From positions 116,407,982 to 116,471,981 of the forward strand of contig NC_050097.1 of the NCBI RefSeq assembly GCF_902167145.1: DNA of 64,000 nt, in the 5' to 3' direction. The translations under genes and the position numbers were made by a program. Below are positions 44,981 to 56,459 of the stretch, in pieces (position 1 is the stretch's first letter; the number at the start of each line of letters is the position of its first letter). Source of the stretch: Zea mays (Eukaryota; Streptophyta; Magnoliopsida; Poales; Poaceae). Under the pieces are notes generated by a model that saw nothing but the letters and a program-made list of their open reading frames with translations, made no database searches and was not told where the DNA came from.

Positions 44981-45953
44981 GGAGTTTCCTATGGTGCCTG
45001 AGGCCGGGCCCGGCTGCCTGTCAGCCTCACTCTGCCGAGTGGCACAGCAGTCGGAGCGGCGCAGGCGGCACTGTCCCTCTGTTAGGCCAGTCAGTGGAGC
45101 GGCGAAGTGACTGCGGTCACTTCGGCTCTGTCGACTGAAGGGTGCGCGTCAGGATAAAGGTGTCAGGCCACCTTTGCATTAAATGCCCCTGCGATTTGGT
45201 CGGTCGGCGTGGCGATTTGGCCAGGGTTGCTTCTTGGCGAAGACTGGGCCTCGGGCGAGCCGGAAGTATGTTCGTCGCTGGAGGGGAGCCTCGGGCGAGA
45301 CGTAGATCCTCCGGGGTCGGCTGCCCTTGCCCGAGGCTGGGTTCGGGCGAGGCGTGATCGAGTCCCTCGAATGGACAGATCCCTGACTTAGTCGCACCCA
45401 TCAGGCCTTTGCAGCTTTGTGCTGATGGGGGTTACCAGCTGAGAATTAGGAGTCTTGAGGGTACCCCTAATTATGGTCCCCGACACTACTTATACTTAGT
45501 AATTGCTAATAAAATTTTGACCAACTTTAAAAGCAATGCTCATCTTTAACCATCTCCTTTGGTAAGCCTTACACTTCACATGAGCTCCCACCTTTTGTGA
45601 GTTCATGCACATTATTCCCCACAACTTGTTGAGCGATGAATGTATGTGAGCTCACCCTTGTTGTACTCACACCCCCCAGGTCAAGAACAGGTACCACAGG
45701 ATGAGGCACATGAAGGATGCTGTGATGAGTTCGTGAGTGGTCTAGGCCGTCGTTCGCAGTCAACTATGGTTGCTTGATCGTTGTCTGCATATGATGTAAT
45801 TATTTAGATATTTTGTACAGAATTCCTATTATATAGTAAAGATGTGACAATTGTTTATGTACCATACGTCATCATATGTGTGAGACTTGATCCCAGCACA
45901 CTTGGTGATTATTTCGCGTGTGGGTTTTGGACCCCTAAAACCCGGGTGTGACA

Positions 45954-46582
45954 CTTGGGTTAGCTTCAATCCCTTTTGTTGATACTAGACAACCAAAATA
46001 TTCACTTCTTCACCCCGAAGACACATTTTTCTAGATTTAGCTTGAGGCCAGCCTTCCTGAAGTTGGAAAATGTTTCTTGCAAATCAGCAATGTGGTTTTC
46101 TTCCTTCGTGCTCTTGACTATGATATCATCAACATATGTCAAAACATTCTTGCCGATCTGAGTGCTGAGAACATTGGAAGTCATCTTGCTAAAGCTTCCT
46201 CTAGCATTCTTGAGCCCTTCGAGCATCTAAAGATAGCAATAAGTTCCACTAGTAGTCATGAATCCTGTTTTGGGCTCATCTTCATTCAGATCTGATGATA
46301 GCCTGAGTAGCAATCTAGCAGGCTCATGAGCTCTGAAGTGGTTGTCGCATCTACGAGGGAGTCTATTCTTGGCAAGGGGAATTCATCCTTCGGGCACGTC
46401 TTGTTGAGATCTGTGAAATCAATACACATTCTCCACTTTCCATTTGCCTTTTTTACCATAACAGTGTTAGCTAGCCATTCTTGGTATGTTACTTCTCTGA
46501 TCACTCTGGCACTGAGAAGCCTTTTAACGTCATTTCTTGCCCCTTCAGCTTTATCATATGACATCTTCCGAAGCTTCTGCTT
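45954..46582 (-). pseudogene. Reverse transcriptase core of element B, broken
   Basis: Between the solo LTRs C2 and C3. It encodes, on the minus strand, WLANTVMVKKANGKWRMCID (about 46480), LLDCYSGYHQI (about 46300) and the active site YVDDIIVK (about 46140), all standard Ty3/gypsy reverse transcriptase motifs. Frame breaks occur between 46230 and 46290 and a stop near 46000. The frame continues toward 28547 across C2 and comes from 49894 across C3. Confidence 0.85.
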
Positions 46583-49500
46583 TGTAATACCCAAATTATA
46601 AGACTTATAGAAGAGTTGGTCCCCGGTTGTGATTTGCCATCTACTTCTTGAGACAAGTTACTAAACCTAAGTAAAAGGGAATAATTCTTTACTAAAATAC
46701 AAAGAGAAAAGCCATGCATCATATTGGAGTTTTGTTTGTGCATTTAATAAAATAATAACATGGATAAAAATATAATAATGGGTTGAGAATTTGGATTTAA
46801 CCCAAAAAGTGCAAACTAGGAAAATTGGAATTAATATAGAAAGAGAGAAGTACTATACAAAACAAAATAAGTTTATAAACAAATAAAGTATTCCCCATAT
46901 TATGTTCAAATTGAACATTTAATGTGAAGACAAATTTGCCATAAACTCTGAATTTAAAGTGGAATTGAAGTTTGTAATTGGAAGGGAAGAAAAGAAAATA
47001 GAAGATAACAAGAAAAGAAGAAGGAAAAAGGAAAAAAACGCAGTTTGGGCCGATTCCACAATTTGGCCCACTATCTCTCCCCCAGCCCCGCAGTGTTTCA
47101 TCTGGCGCCACGGGTGGACCCTACGGGTCAGCGCCCTGCGCGCGCGTCGTTCGGCCCTCTGGTGAGTGGACCAGAGCTGTCAGCCAAGTGAAGTGCCGAT
47201 GGCGCGTGGACCCTGGTTGCCAGCAAATGCACCTCAATACCAGGCGCTGGTTTGACTCGGCGTCACCGTCACATGGGACCCACGCCCTCCCAACGCCTTT
47301 TCTTCCCAACGGATTCACCTCAACGGTCGCCGGAGCTCGGGCCGAGATCCTCGCGTTGGGCGCGCCTCCATGCGGCATAAAATCCACAACGGATTCGCGA
47401 TAGCCTCTCTTTGTATCCTCCCTGTTCTCTCCGTAGCCTCGAATCGTGACTGCCACCGTACCACAGTGAGAGAAAAGGAAAACACAAAGAAGTGGGCTGC
47501 CGCCATGGGTTCTCATCGGTGATGGGATTTGGACTCCAGCGCGATTACCCAGAAATCGGTCAAGCCCTGTTGAAGCTCGACAAAGTGTTAATCAGAGGGA
47601 GATTAGCTGAAGCCCTGGGAATTGCTCGTCGGACGGACACCGCCGCTGTGGAATGTCTGTTCACGTGGTCGTGCTACGTCGCCATACAATCACAGGTAAT
47701 TATTGCCTAACCCTGTTCACGATACCGAGCGCTTCACGTAGGACTCCGCGGGGAGGGTTTTGGGGCAGTGGGCGACCAACGGGGGCTCGCTGGAGTAGCG
47801 CCGCCGTGTAGGGCGCATTCCACCGCCGTCTCTGGTCGCGAAGTTGGGAGATGGATCCTGGGCCATAGATTACGTGGGTAAAGGTCTAGATTAAAACCTA
47901 AATATCGTTTCGATTAAATTGATCTAGAGCGTTAAACGGAGATCGGACGCGTCTAGTAGTGGATAAGTTCAAGTCGTAGATCTCACATCCTACGCTTGTC
48001 GTCGCGTACCATTTCGCGTATGACTTGATTTAATCCTGGCGCTCTGTTGTCGAGTGGGCGGCTCGGATTGAGCAGTACCCTTTCGATTGTAACCTTTGGT
48101 AAAGAGACCCTGGTCTTTTCCGTAATCAACCCGCGGTCCATAGACAGGGTTAGCCTGTGTCTTGGTACACTTTACGCCAGGGCCCCTGCACTTCCCAATA
48201 TTTGATGCCCAATCCAGAGAGTAATGAAAATAGGAAATTAATAACAGAAATTGATTTTTAGTGTATAAATAAGTACTAGAATTTGTATAAATCATAGAAA
48301 ATTCATATGAACTCCAAATTGATCCATTCCAGTTCCTATAATTTTATAATATTATTGTTTATCAAATAGTGCCACTGTTTTGACATGAAAGCCACATTAA
48401 AATTTATTTCCTAATTAATCTTGTATCCAACACATAAAACCTTTAGAAATTCATAACTTAAAATCTATAACTCCAAAATTAATGATTCTTGTTCCTAGGA
48501 TCTTATTTTACTGTGTAGATTATTATTATGTATTTTGTTTACATGTTTGGTGTGATGTTAATTTTCTCTATATATTGTGCTTGTTTGTATTGTGGCGAGT
48601 AGAAGAGCGAGTGGCTGAGGATCCTGGTGTCCAGCAGATAGAAGTTGCTGAGCAAGAGCTCATTCAAGGCAAGTTGTGCCCTTGATCACTTCCTTTTTAC
48701 CCAGTCATGTTCTTATTAATCATAATGATCTGTAGAGGTTAATTTGATGGGATCCAATATGTTACCCTAGTTTTGGCTATCTTTATACCTTGTTTTACCA
48801 CTAAATTTTTGAGTAGTATATGTTATTGCTTTATGTGGTTTTGGGTATAGAGATATACATTAATCATGTTCACACTTTTGTTATCAATTTATTATTTATT
48901 GTTCATGATAAGATCATTATGTTAATGGGAACATGGTGAACCACCCAGGAAAACAGTGCCACCACAAGGGTGGTATGGGACGCCCTTGGCTGACTAATTA
49001 GGAAAGCTAGTGGAAGACTACCTTACCCGAAAGGGCAAGGGCAATAGGGGAGTTGCATGCAGGGAGGTTCTTGGGTTGATTTTGTTGCGATGGCGGTCAG
49101 ACGAGGGATTCTTGCAAGTGCTCATCCCATAAACTGTAGCAGGTTTTCGGAAGCTAGTGGAACTTTGTAAAGGCCTCGTAGTGGATCCCTAGCCATTCAC
49201 CTCGGTAGTGTCTAAGGGCCTTGCAAACCCTGGCAACATAGGATACACGACTTGTGGGTACAGGGTACAACCTCTGCAGAGTGTAAAACTGGTATACTAG
49301 TCATGCTCACGGTCATGAGCGACTCGAACACTCACATGATTAATATATGGAATTAAATTCAATTTGTCATTTGCATTGCATTGGGATTACTTTATTATTA
49401 CTTCTATTTATTATTACTAAGGTTTGGTATTTACTTACACTTAGTAACTGCTAATAAAATTTTGACCAACTTATAAAAGCAATGCTCAGCTTCAACCCTT

Positions 49501-49888
49501 ATTTTGTTTATCAGTCTTACACTTCACATGAACTTCCACCTTTGGTGAGTTCATGCACATCATTCCCCACAACTTGTTGAGCGATGAACATGTGTGAGCT
49601 CACCCTTGCTATCTCACACCCCCCATAGGAGAAGAACATGTGGTTCAATAGGAGCCATACATCGAGGAGTTCGATTTGATCTAGGTGGCGTCTCCCAGTT
49701 GACTTTATGGCGCCAAGGATGAACTTTAGATCGTTTTATATTATTATTTTGTAAGACTTCCGCTATGTAATAAGTACTCTGATTATATTGTGACATTTAT
49801 CTCTATACACTTTGTTATTATATGTGTTGTCTTCTTTGGCGCATATATGAGATGCACCCAGCTTTGCCCCTTAAACCCGGGTGTGACA
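46583..49888 (+). mobile_element. Solo LTR C3 (3306 bp)
   Basis: Starts TGTAATACCCAAATTATAAG and ends AAACCCGGGTGTGACA; TGCTT is duplicated at 46578-46582 and 49889-49893. It interrupts the reverse transcriptase reading of element B. The second half is closely similar to C1 and C2 and the first half is more diverged. It carries the candidate spliced micro-ORF (48603-49684). Other ORFs inside have no recognised product. Confidence 0.9.
48603..49684 (+). other. Candidate 66-nt exon, GC-AG intron and terminal exon in LTR C3
   Basis: Exon 48603-48668 reads (in the phase of C1) EERVAEDPGVQQIEVAEQEL-like codons and ends TCAAG|GCAAGT. The acceptor CCCCCCATAG is at 49628. The next frame GEEHVVQ meets one TAG, then EPYIEEFDLI and TAG at 49682-49684. 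The intron is 960 bp versus 958 bp in C1. Confidence 0.4.
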
Positions 49889-49893
49889 TGCTT

Positions 49894-50832
49894 CCTCAGT
49901 CTCACATTTGGGTCTACATTGAGAGAATGTTCGATAACATCTCTGTTGACACCACAAAGATCACTGGCTGACCAAGCAAAAACATCCTTGTTATTGAACA
50001 AGAATTTTAACAGAGCTTCTTCTTGTTCATCAGATAATTGGGACCCGAACAACACCTTCAGTTCAGCTATGTCTTCGCACAAAAGCATAGACTTTGGTTG
50101 ATCCGCTGAAGCAGCTTTATCTCTTATATGCTTTTGCTGCTAGTGAGCTTTGGCTTCATCTATATTGTGAATGGCCCTAGAATCTATTCAATTCCCTTCG
50201 GCCCTTCTAGCAGCCTCTTGGCTTCCATGCACAGTAATAGGACCCTGGTCAGATGGTATCTTCATACATAGATATGCTGGATAAAGTATTGCTTTGAAAG
50301 CATTCAATGTCCCTCGTCCAATGATTGCATTATAAGGATAATCCATGTCTATAATGTCAAATACAACTTGCTCTATTCTGGTGTTGTGGACATAACCGAA
50401 GGTGATTGGCATTTTTATTTTTCCAAGTGCCATTATCTGCTTTCCTCCAAAGCCACACAGGGGGTGCGTTGCATCATGTATTTTGTCATCCTGCTCTTGC
50501 ATTTGTCTGAAGGCTTTTGCAAAGATAATGTCTGCTGCACTGCCCATGTCAGCGAGGACATTGTGAACCAAGAACCCTTTGATAACACTTGATATGACCA
50601 AGGCATCATTGTGAGGGTAATCCTTGAGCTGAAGGTCTTCTTGAGAAAATGTGATTGGTATATGAGACCATTTGGACTTGATGAAGGGTCCTTGCACTCC
50701 AACATGTTGTACCCTTCTCTATGCTTCCTTCTTCTGCTTCTTATTGGCTGGTTTGGAACTTGAACCACCCATGATTGAGAACACCAGCTTTGTAGCCAAA
50801 GGTGACGTAGCTTGATCACCTTGCGAAGCCAT
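49894..50832 (-). pseudogene. Leader peptide, protease and reverse transcriptase N-terminus of element B
   Basis: ATG at 50832 lies about 40 bases after the primer site. It opens MASQGDQATSPLATK and then the KKQKKEA block, a TAG at 50719, and VGVQGPFIKS (about 50690). The aspartic protease follows: NVLADMGSAADIIF (about 50560), with Met-Gly in place of the usual Thr/Gly context, then YNAIIGRGTLNAF (about 50320). A stop at 50188 precedes the linker and the reverse transcriptase start (FAWSASDLCGV and VIEHSLNV, about 49930-49990). No capsid domain is present, in contrast to Huck. The same short start occurs in element D. Confidence 0.82.
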
Positions 50833-50852
50833 TATCGTGGTCGTGGAAGTGA

Positions 50853-50874
50853 GTTCACCGGATGTGGGCGCCAA
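50853..50874 (-). promoter_or_regulatory. Primer-binding region of element B
   Basis: On the minus strand TTGGCGCCCACATCCGGTG directly follows the LTR. It is the same as in elements D and E apart from one base. Confidence 0.75.
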
Positions 50875-51444
50875 TGTTGGTCACTTGTTCTCAACTACTG
50901 TGAAGCAAGAACAAGGCAATACAATTATTTAATGTTAAGGACCTTCGTCCCTCGAAGCATTATCTCCTTTCGGATATAATGATCTTCATGAACATGTCTT
51001 CATCATTTATAAAAATAAGAATTTATACACCGAGATATGTTGTTTATCCACATATTTATTTCATAATTAATGTATAAACATTATCAGAATTCATATTATA
51101 TTGATACCTAAAGCTTGTTGAAGGTGATGACGCAAGGCGATTACAATCTAGCGTGAACAGTACAGGGGTACTGTTCACCTATTTATAGGATGGGACGCAG
51201 CCCAAGTAAAAATACATTTATGACTTCAGCATATACTTATAATCCTAATACAAAACATCAGGGATTAACTAGTCTTTTCCTCTTCGACTCAGCATTATGC
51301 TTGACCTTCGTCACTACCTTAAGCCGAAGTTGTTCACCTTCGGCTTTCCCACACATGTTTGTTGTAGCTTCGGCATTCGTTCTTGTCGCTTACAGACAAT
51401 ATCTTCGTCTTGAGGACCTTCGACAGAGAAGAAGACCCCCAACA
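50875..51444 (-). repeat. 5' LTR of element B (570 bp)
   Basis: On the minus strand it starts TGTTGGGGGTCTTCTTC at 51444 and ends AAGTGACCAACA at 50875. TATAAATA lies at 51187-51180. It is shorter than the LTRs of elements A, D and E but shares the CTTCG words and the TTGAGAACAAG end. Confidence 0.87.
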
Positions 51445-52699
51445 GTCATCAATCACCAAAAAGGGGGAGATTCTAAAGAAAATGGACCTCGGTCCATTAC
51501 ACTAAATGATTTTGGTGTTTGATGATCAACATGACCTATGGACTAATGTGTTTGCTAGTGTTTGTGTTTGTAGTTCATAGGATGCGAAGAGGATTGGACT
51601 GAGGCTCTGAGGATATAGCACCTCAAAAGAAGACCTAAACGATGCTTAGAAGATCAATAAATATCAAACACAAGTTCAAGACTAAAGACCAAAAGAAGCC
51701 CAAGAAAATAGTGAAGAAATCCAAGAAGTGGGCAGTCAGCTAAGCCAGCGCTCTGGTGGTGCATCGGACTGTCCGCGCATAGAGCTCCACAAATGGACTC
51801 TCAGGAGCTATAGCATCGGACTATCCAGTGTGCACCAGACAGTCTGGCCAATGGTCAACAGTAGCTTTTCCAACAATCAGCAGCAGCAGCTCTCAATGGT
51901 CGGCTGACGGGCCAGGGCACCAGACATGTCTGGTGTGTACCGGACTGTCTGGTGCGCTCGACGACAGAACAGTCAGTTTTTGTCCAACGACTATAATTGA
52001 GGGGGAGACTATTTATACCCCTCCAACCGGCCATTTGAAGGTGTGGTTGCCCAAGCAACGCACCAATACATGATATAGACATTTTCAAGTGCTCAAACAC
52101 CCAAGTGCTTAATAGAATCACTCGGTGATTAGCGTAGATGCTTTGCGAAGTGCTTAGGTTAGTTAGACCGCTTATACGCTTGTTTTAGGTGATTTCTAGT
52201 TATTTTAGTGAGTTTAGAAAAACCCTCAAAACCCCTCAACTCTTGCAAAACCTAGAACATGCATTATATATAGCACTCTGACTAATCTAAGCACGTGGTA
52301 CTATGATGGCCACTATGTTCGTACACCCCTTGCAATTTGTATGAAAACTTCATATTACACTTTTTATTATTATTGGCATGAATCTGGTTCCTGTACTAGG
52401 TAGGAAATAAAGCAATTGCATTGTTTTATTGATGCACTTGCAATGACATTGGTCGTCAGCAAGACCTTTGGATTGTAAATGTTGGGGCAAAGGTGCAACG
52501 CCCCCTCGCTCGATCAGCTACAATGTTGAAGAGGATTCAAGAGAAGACTAAAGAGTGTGAAGGCTAAAGAGTGAGCTTTGCTACAGAGGGGGTACACGGT
52601 GCGAGCGCGGGTAAAGCTTGGGTGCTCCCTAGTCTAGAGAGGGCCAGAACAAAGACCGTCGAGAATTCCGAAGGCTGAGCACGCGAAATGCGAAGACCA
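51445..52699 (+). repeat. Remnant of another Sirevirus-type LTR and unassigned sequence
   Basis: GTCATCAATCACCAAAAAGG at 51445 resembles the last bases of the window, where the polypurine tract of element Z begins. The LTR of an older Sirevirus therefore seems to start near 51472. Decayed CACCGGACTGTCCGGTG-type words occur at 51760-51960. A TATTTATA lies near 52010. From about 52450 to 52699 I recognise nothing. No gene is supported. Confidence 0.6.
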
Positions 52700-54123
52700 T
52701 GTTGAAAGCATTTATGCCCCTGGTTGGTTTTAGTTATTAATGACAATGTAATGTTATATGTGACTAACGTGTGTTTTGCAGAGACAAATGGTAAGTTAGG
52801 TCCCATTACAGGTAAATGTACTACAACGATGAAAACAATCCCGGAGATAAGAACTTGAAGCGACGGCTAAAGCGACGAAACAAAAAGTGAAGGTCTTCGT
52901 ATTCCGAGTGTCAAGGAGTTGCGGACACTCGTGATATAGTTAGGTCTTTTATTTTGTTTTAGCCATACTATAAAGAGGGGTTGTCGATGAGTAGTTTGAC
53001 CAAGAGAGTTCTAGTGTAGTGTTGGTGCATATTCACACTCATATAGTGCTAGGTGACACTCTAGAACATACTCACAAGTTAGAACGAAAACCGATTTGAA
53101 AAACAACAGAAAATAGAAATTAGGGTTTCTGGTTTTGGGGCACCGGCTGTCCGGTGTGCACCGAACTGTCCGGTGCGCCCTCTGTCAGGTGGGGCCAGGA
53201 TGGCCCAGGGAAGGGTTTCCCCACGCAGAAACCCGAGAGCGCGTGGTTTGGAAGTTGAATTATAGTGGCACACCGGACAGCGCACCGGACTGTCCGGTGT
53301 GCCATCTACCCAACGGCTAGCTGTCAGAACTAGCCGTTGGAGTCGACCGTTGGCACACCGGACTGTTCGGTGCGTCCATGCGCAACAGGGTTTGTGTAAC
53401 GGCTAATTGGTGGGTGAGGGATATTTATACCGCCTCCGCCCACCATATTCATTGTCTTGCTGCCCACATTTACTCCTACACCTTGGTAGAACATTGCAAG
53501 CACCACAAAGCCTAGTGAGGTGATTAGAGAATCTTAATCCACCATTTGGACCTCATTAGCGCTAGCGAGAGCCACCTAGAGCAAACACCACTTGCATTAG
53601 GCTTCTCTTGGTCAAGTGAAAGTCTACGGCTTGTTACTCTTGGTGATCGGCATCACCTAGACAGCTTGGTGGCATTGGGAGCTCGGTGATCACCGTGGAG
53701 ATCTTGTTGGTGACCCGACTCAAGTTTGTAAGCGGTCGTGAGGGATCCACTGCGCCGGAGTGGCAAAGGATCATCTCGTAGTGAGCACTTGGTTCTTGCG
53801 AGAACAAAGGGGGAGCGATACCCTTGCGCGGGTGCTCCAACGAGGACTAGTGGAGAGTGTCGACTCTTTGATACCTCGGGAAAAAGTGGAGGAGTCTTCT
53901 AAACCTTGCTTTACATTCCGCACTTAATTCAAGCATTTTACATTGTGTATTTGTTTAGCAAGTATTTGAAGTATTGTCTTAGCATTATTGTATTTCTAGT
54001 ATTATTCTCTTAGTGCTAGTTGTTGGGGTGAAGTTGGGCTCTTGCTTAGGTTTTAATTAGTGTTGATTTTTAGAAAAGCCCAATTCACCCCCCCCCCCCC
54101 TCTTGGGCATCGTGATCCTTACA
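52700..54123 (+). repeat. 5' LTR of element Z (1424 bp)
   Basis: Starts TGTTGAAAGCATTTATGCCC and ends GTGATCCTTACA. It contains CACCGG/CCGGTG palindromes at 53141-53377, a TATTTATA box at 53422-53429 and a run of 13 C at 54088-54100. Confidence 0.88.
53141..53377 (+). promoter_or_regulatory. Cluster of CACCGGACTGTCCGGTG palindromes
   Basis: Five half- or full palindromes (53141-53156, 53160-53175, 53271-53280, 53283-53299, 53355-53371) lie just upstream of the TATA box at 53422. Their placement fits the palindrome clusters described in Sirevirus LTRs. Similar words recur at 60173-60330. Confidence 0.65.
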
Positions 54124-54125
54124 AT

Positions 54126-54137
54126 TGGTATCAAAGC
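54126..54137 (+). promoter_or_regulatory. Primer-binding site of element Z
   Basis: TGGTATCAAAGC two bases after the LTR; one mismatch to the initiator-methionine tRNA site. Confidence 0.8.
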
Positions 54138-54175
54138 CTTGTTGCTCTTAGATTAGCTTAACCGCTAGAGTAACG

Positions 54176-56459
54176 ATGTCCAGTGGGGATGGACCTCCTC
54201 CCGTTTTTGATGGTGACGATTTTCCATATTGGAAAATTCGTATGGAAGCATATTTAGAGGCTATAGACATTGGTGTCTACAAAGCCACCACACAAGGATT
54301 CCCCGAACCTAGAGATCCCACAAATCTTGTAGGTGAAGAGTTTAACTATGAGAAATGGAATGCTAAGGCCAAAAACACCCTTTTTAGATGCCTTTGCAAA
54401 GATGTGTTTAATAGAGTTAGAAACCATAAAAATGCTCATGATTTGTGGATGGACATATGTGCTCTACATGAAGGAACTAGAAGTGAGCGTGAGGAGAGAT
54501 ATCACATTGCTATGAGAAAATTAAATTCTTTTAAAATGCTTGCTAATGAAAATGCCAATGCTATGTACTCACGTCTCAATATTCTTGTAGAGGAAGTAAA
54601 TGGATTGGGGCTTACACAAATTTCACAACCAGATGTTGTGAGGAAGATTCTCAGTGTCCTCCCAATTGCAAATATGGACACATTGTCACTGTGCTGCATC
54701 AGATGGATCTTTCAGTTACCACTCCTACACAGATATTGGGAAAGATCAATGCTCATGAGATGTACATGCACATCAATGACAAGGATGAGTCATCTTCCAA
54801 GAGAAAGGATTTGGCTCTCAAAGCAAATCAAGAAATAAAAGGAAAAGCTAAAGTACAAATTGAGGAAGAATCCTCAAGTGATGATGACCTTGATGCTAAC
54901 ATTGCCTTGATGGTGAGGAAGACCACCAAGATGTTAAAGAAGCTCAATAGAGAAGGCATCAAATTTGACTCAAGAAAGAAGAAATTCATTTCCAGCAAAA
55001 GAAAGCCCATTTCTGAAATGGATTGCTACAACTATGGAGAGTTTGGTCATCTTGCTCATCAATGTAACAAGCCTAAGAAGAACAAGTTCAAGGGCAAGAA
55101 AGAAGATGACAGCGATGATGAGAAAAAGAAAAAGAGATTCTTCAAGAGGAAGGATGGGAAGCACAAGAGGTTCCACAAAAAGAAAAAATGGAAAGGCATA
55201 TATTGTTGGTGACTGGCTCACTGACATTGAGTCATCAAGTGGATCTTCTTCAAGTGAAGAAGAAAATGATGAAAAAGTTGCCGCCATCGCTGGGGACTTC
55301 TCTTCACCACCACCATCGCCATCATCGACTTCTCACCTATGCCTCATGGCTAGAGGTGAACGGAAGGTACAAAATGATAATGATATTACTGATGATAGTG
55401 ATAGTGATAGTGATGATGAATTTGCTTCACCTTCCTATGATGAACTAGCTGACTTGCTTAAAGAATACACCCAAATCATTAGGAAGTCAAAAGCTAAATG
55501 TGATAAGTTGAAAAATGAAAATGAATCTTTGAATGCCAAATATGACATAGTTATGAAAGCTAGTGATGAAATGAAAGAAGAAAACAAAACTATGTCATCC
55601 ACTATAAATGAGCTTACATCCTCCCTAAAAGATGCTAAGGATAAATGTGACAAGTTAAATGAAGCTAATAGGGAGTTGAAAGATAGACTAGTGAAAATTA
55701 AGGAAGACTATACTAAGATTAAATTTGATCATGATAATCTTCTTGTTGAAAATGAACTTTTATCTTGCAATACACATGAGGCTATTAACCCTGTTGTTAA
55801 GATTGATGTAGCAACCTCATGTGATGATTTGAGTCAAGGTGATCAAACTAGTCTTTGAGAAGTGACCGAAAAAGTTGAAGTCTTGACATTAGACAACCAA
55901 AAATTGAAGAGATACTTGACTGATGCAACTACTAGACGAAAGGTTGCCATTGAGAACAATGATTTCAACAATGAGTTGGCAGTGGATAATGAAAGACTTA
56001 AAAATGAAATCCAAGAAACTTAAGAGTGAAAATAAACATCTTGCAACAAGTGTGCAAAAGTTCAACAAGGGCCAATACCTCCAAAATGTATTGCTCATGA
56101 ACACTGTCATGAAAAACAACAAGAGTGGTATTGGATACAATTCTTTTGTGCAAAAGAAAGCTACTACTCAATACAAGCCAAAGCAGACTCATAAGCCTAT
56201 CAAATGCTTTGAGTGTGAAAAAGAAGGTCACTTTGCCCACAACTGTAAAGCCAAACCACTAACTCCCTTGCCTAAGCACTCAAGACCATTTGCTTTCAAT
56301 GCTCATTATGTTCTAAGAAAAGTAGCAAATGTAAAAGTCAAGGTTACATTCCTAGGTCCACCAAGCAAGAGTAGACCTAGACAAATTTGGGTTGCAAAGT
56401 CCTTGACTGAAAAAGTCACCGGTCCTATGCAATATAGGTCACTCAAAACTCAAGCTTGA
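54176..56459 (+). pseudogene. gag of element Z, frameshifted
   Basis: ATG 54176 opens the copia-type gag (FDGDDFPYWKIRMEAYLEA, then the UBN2-like region to about 54660). Frameshifts near 54668, 55190 and 56010, and a TGA at 55856, split it. It has two zinc knuckles. The first (CYNYGEFGHLAHQC, about 55024) has lost its second Cys to Tyr. The second (CFECEKEGHFAHNC, about 56208) is intact. Between them is a long Asp/Glu/Lys-rich coiled coil (55440-55780), typical of large Sirevirus gags. The frame ends with TGA at 56457-56459. Confidence 0.85.

Larger units (their letters stand above)
31276..45485 (-). mobile_element. Complete Huck-like Tat-type Ty3/gypsy retrotransposon (14.2 kb)
   Basis: LTRs of 1721 and 1722 bp (31276-32996 and 43764-45485) start TGTCGGCGTTTCGAGAC and end GGTCCCCGACA. 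CTACT is duplicated at 31271-31275 and 45486-45490. On the minus strand the order is 5' LTR (right), primer site, gag, protease, reverse transcriptase, RNase H plus a Tat-type second RNase H, integrase, 4.1 kb without sense coding, polypurine tract, 3' LTR (left). I counted roughly 45-50 LTR mismatches by eye (2.5-3%), a younger insertion than the CRM-like element. The family name is by recognition of the LTR start. Confidence 0.92.
43764..45485 (-). repeat. 5' LTR of the Huck-like element
   Basis: A 1722-bp partner of the left LTR. On the minus strand TATAAAA lies at 44066-44060, a likely promoter for gag-pol. Confidence 0.92.
28553..45953 (+). mobile_element. Solo LTR C2 (about 3.19 kb net), interrupted by the Huck-like element
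   Basis: Starts TGTAACACCCTAATTTTAAAA and ends CCCGGGTGTGACA; CTTGG is duplicated at 28548-28552 and 45954-45958. Huck lies between 31275 and 45491 with its own duplication, so the LTR is 2723 + 463 bp. It sits in the pol gene of element B, whose frame resumes after it. It is the same family as C1 and C3 and has no primer site or polypurine tract beside it. Confidence 0.88.
25205..51444 (-). mobile_element. Element B: Tat-type Ty3/gypsy retrotransposon, gag-less, 3' end truncated
   Basis: A minus-strand element in three pieces: 25205-28552, 45954-46582 and 49889-51444. It is split by the solo LTRs C2 and C3. Order on the minus strand: 5' LTR (51444-50875), primer site, short leader peptide, protease, reverse transcriptase, RNase H with a second Tat-type RNase H domain, integrase, tandem repeats, then a spacer ending abruptly at C1. 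The 3' LTR was not found. Confidence 0.85.

Noticed and set aside
47121..47516. 131-codon ORF that could be a host gene between retroelements
   Set aside because: Lies inside solo LTR C3, bounded by a perfect target duplication, with no recognised domain.
51472..52699. Complete 5' LTR for a second Sirevirus
   Set aside because: The start is recognisable but I could not find its end or a primer site, so only a remnant is called.
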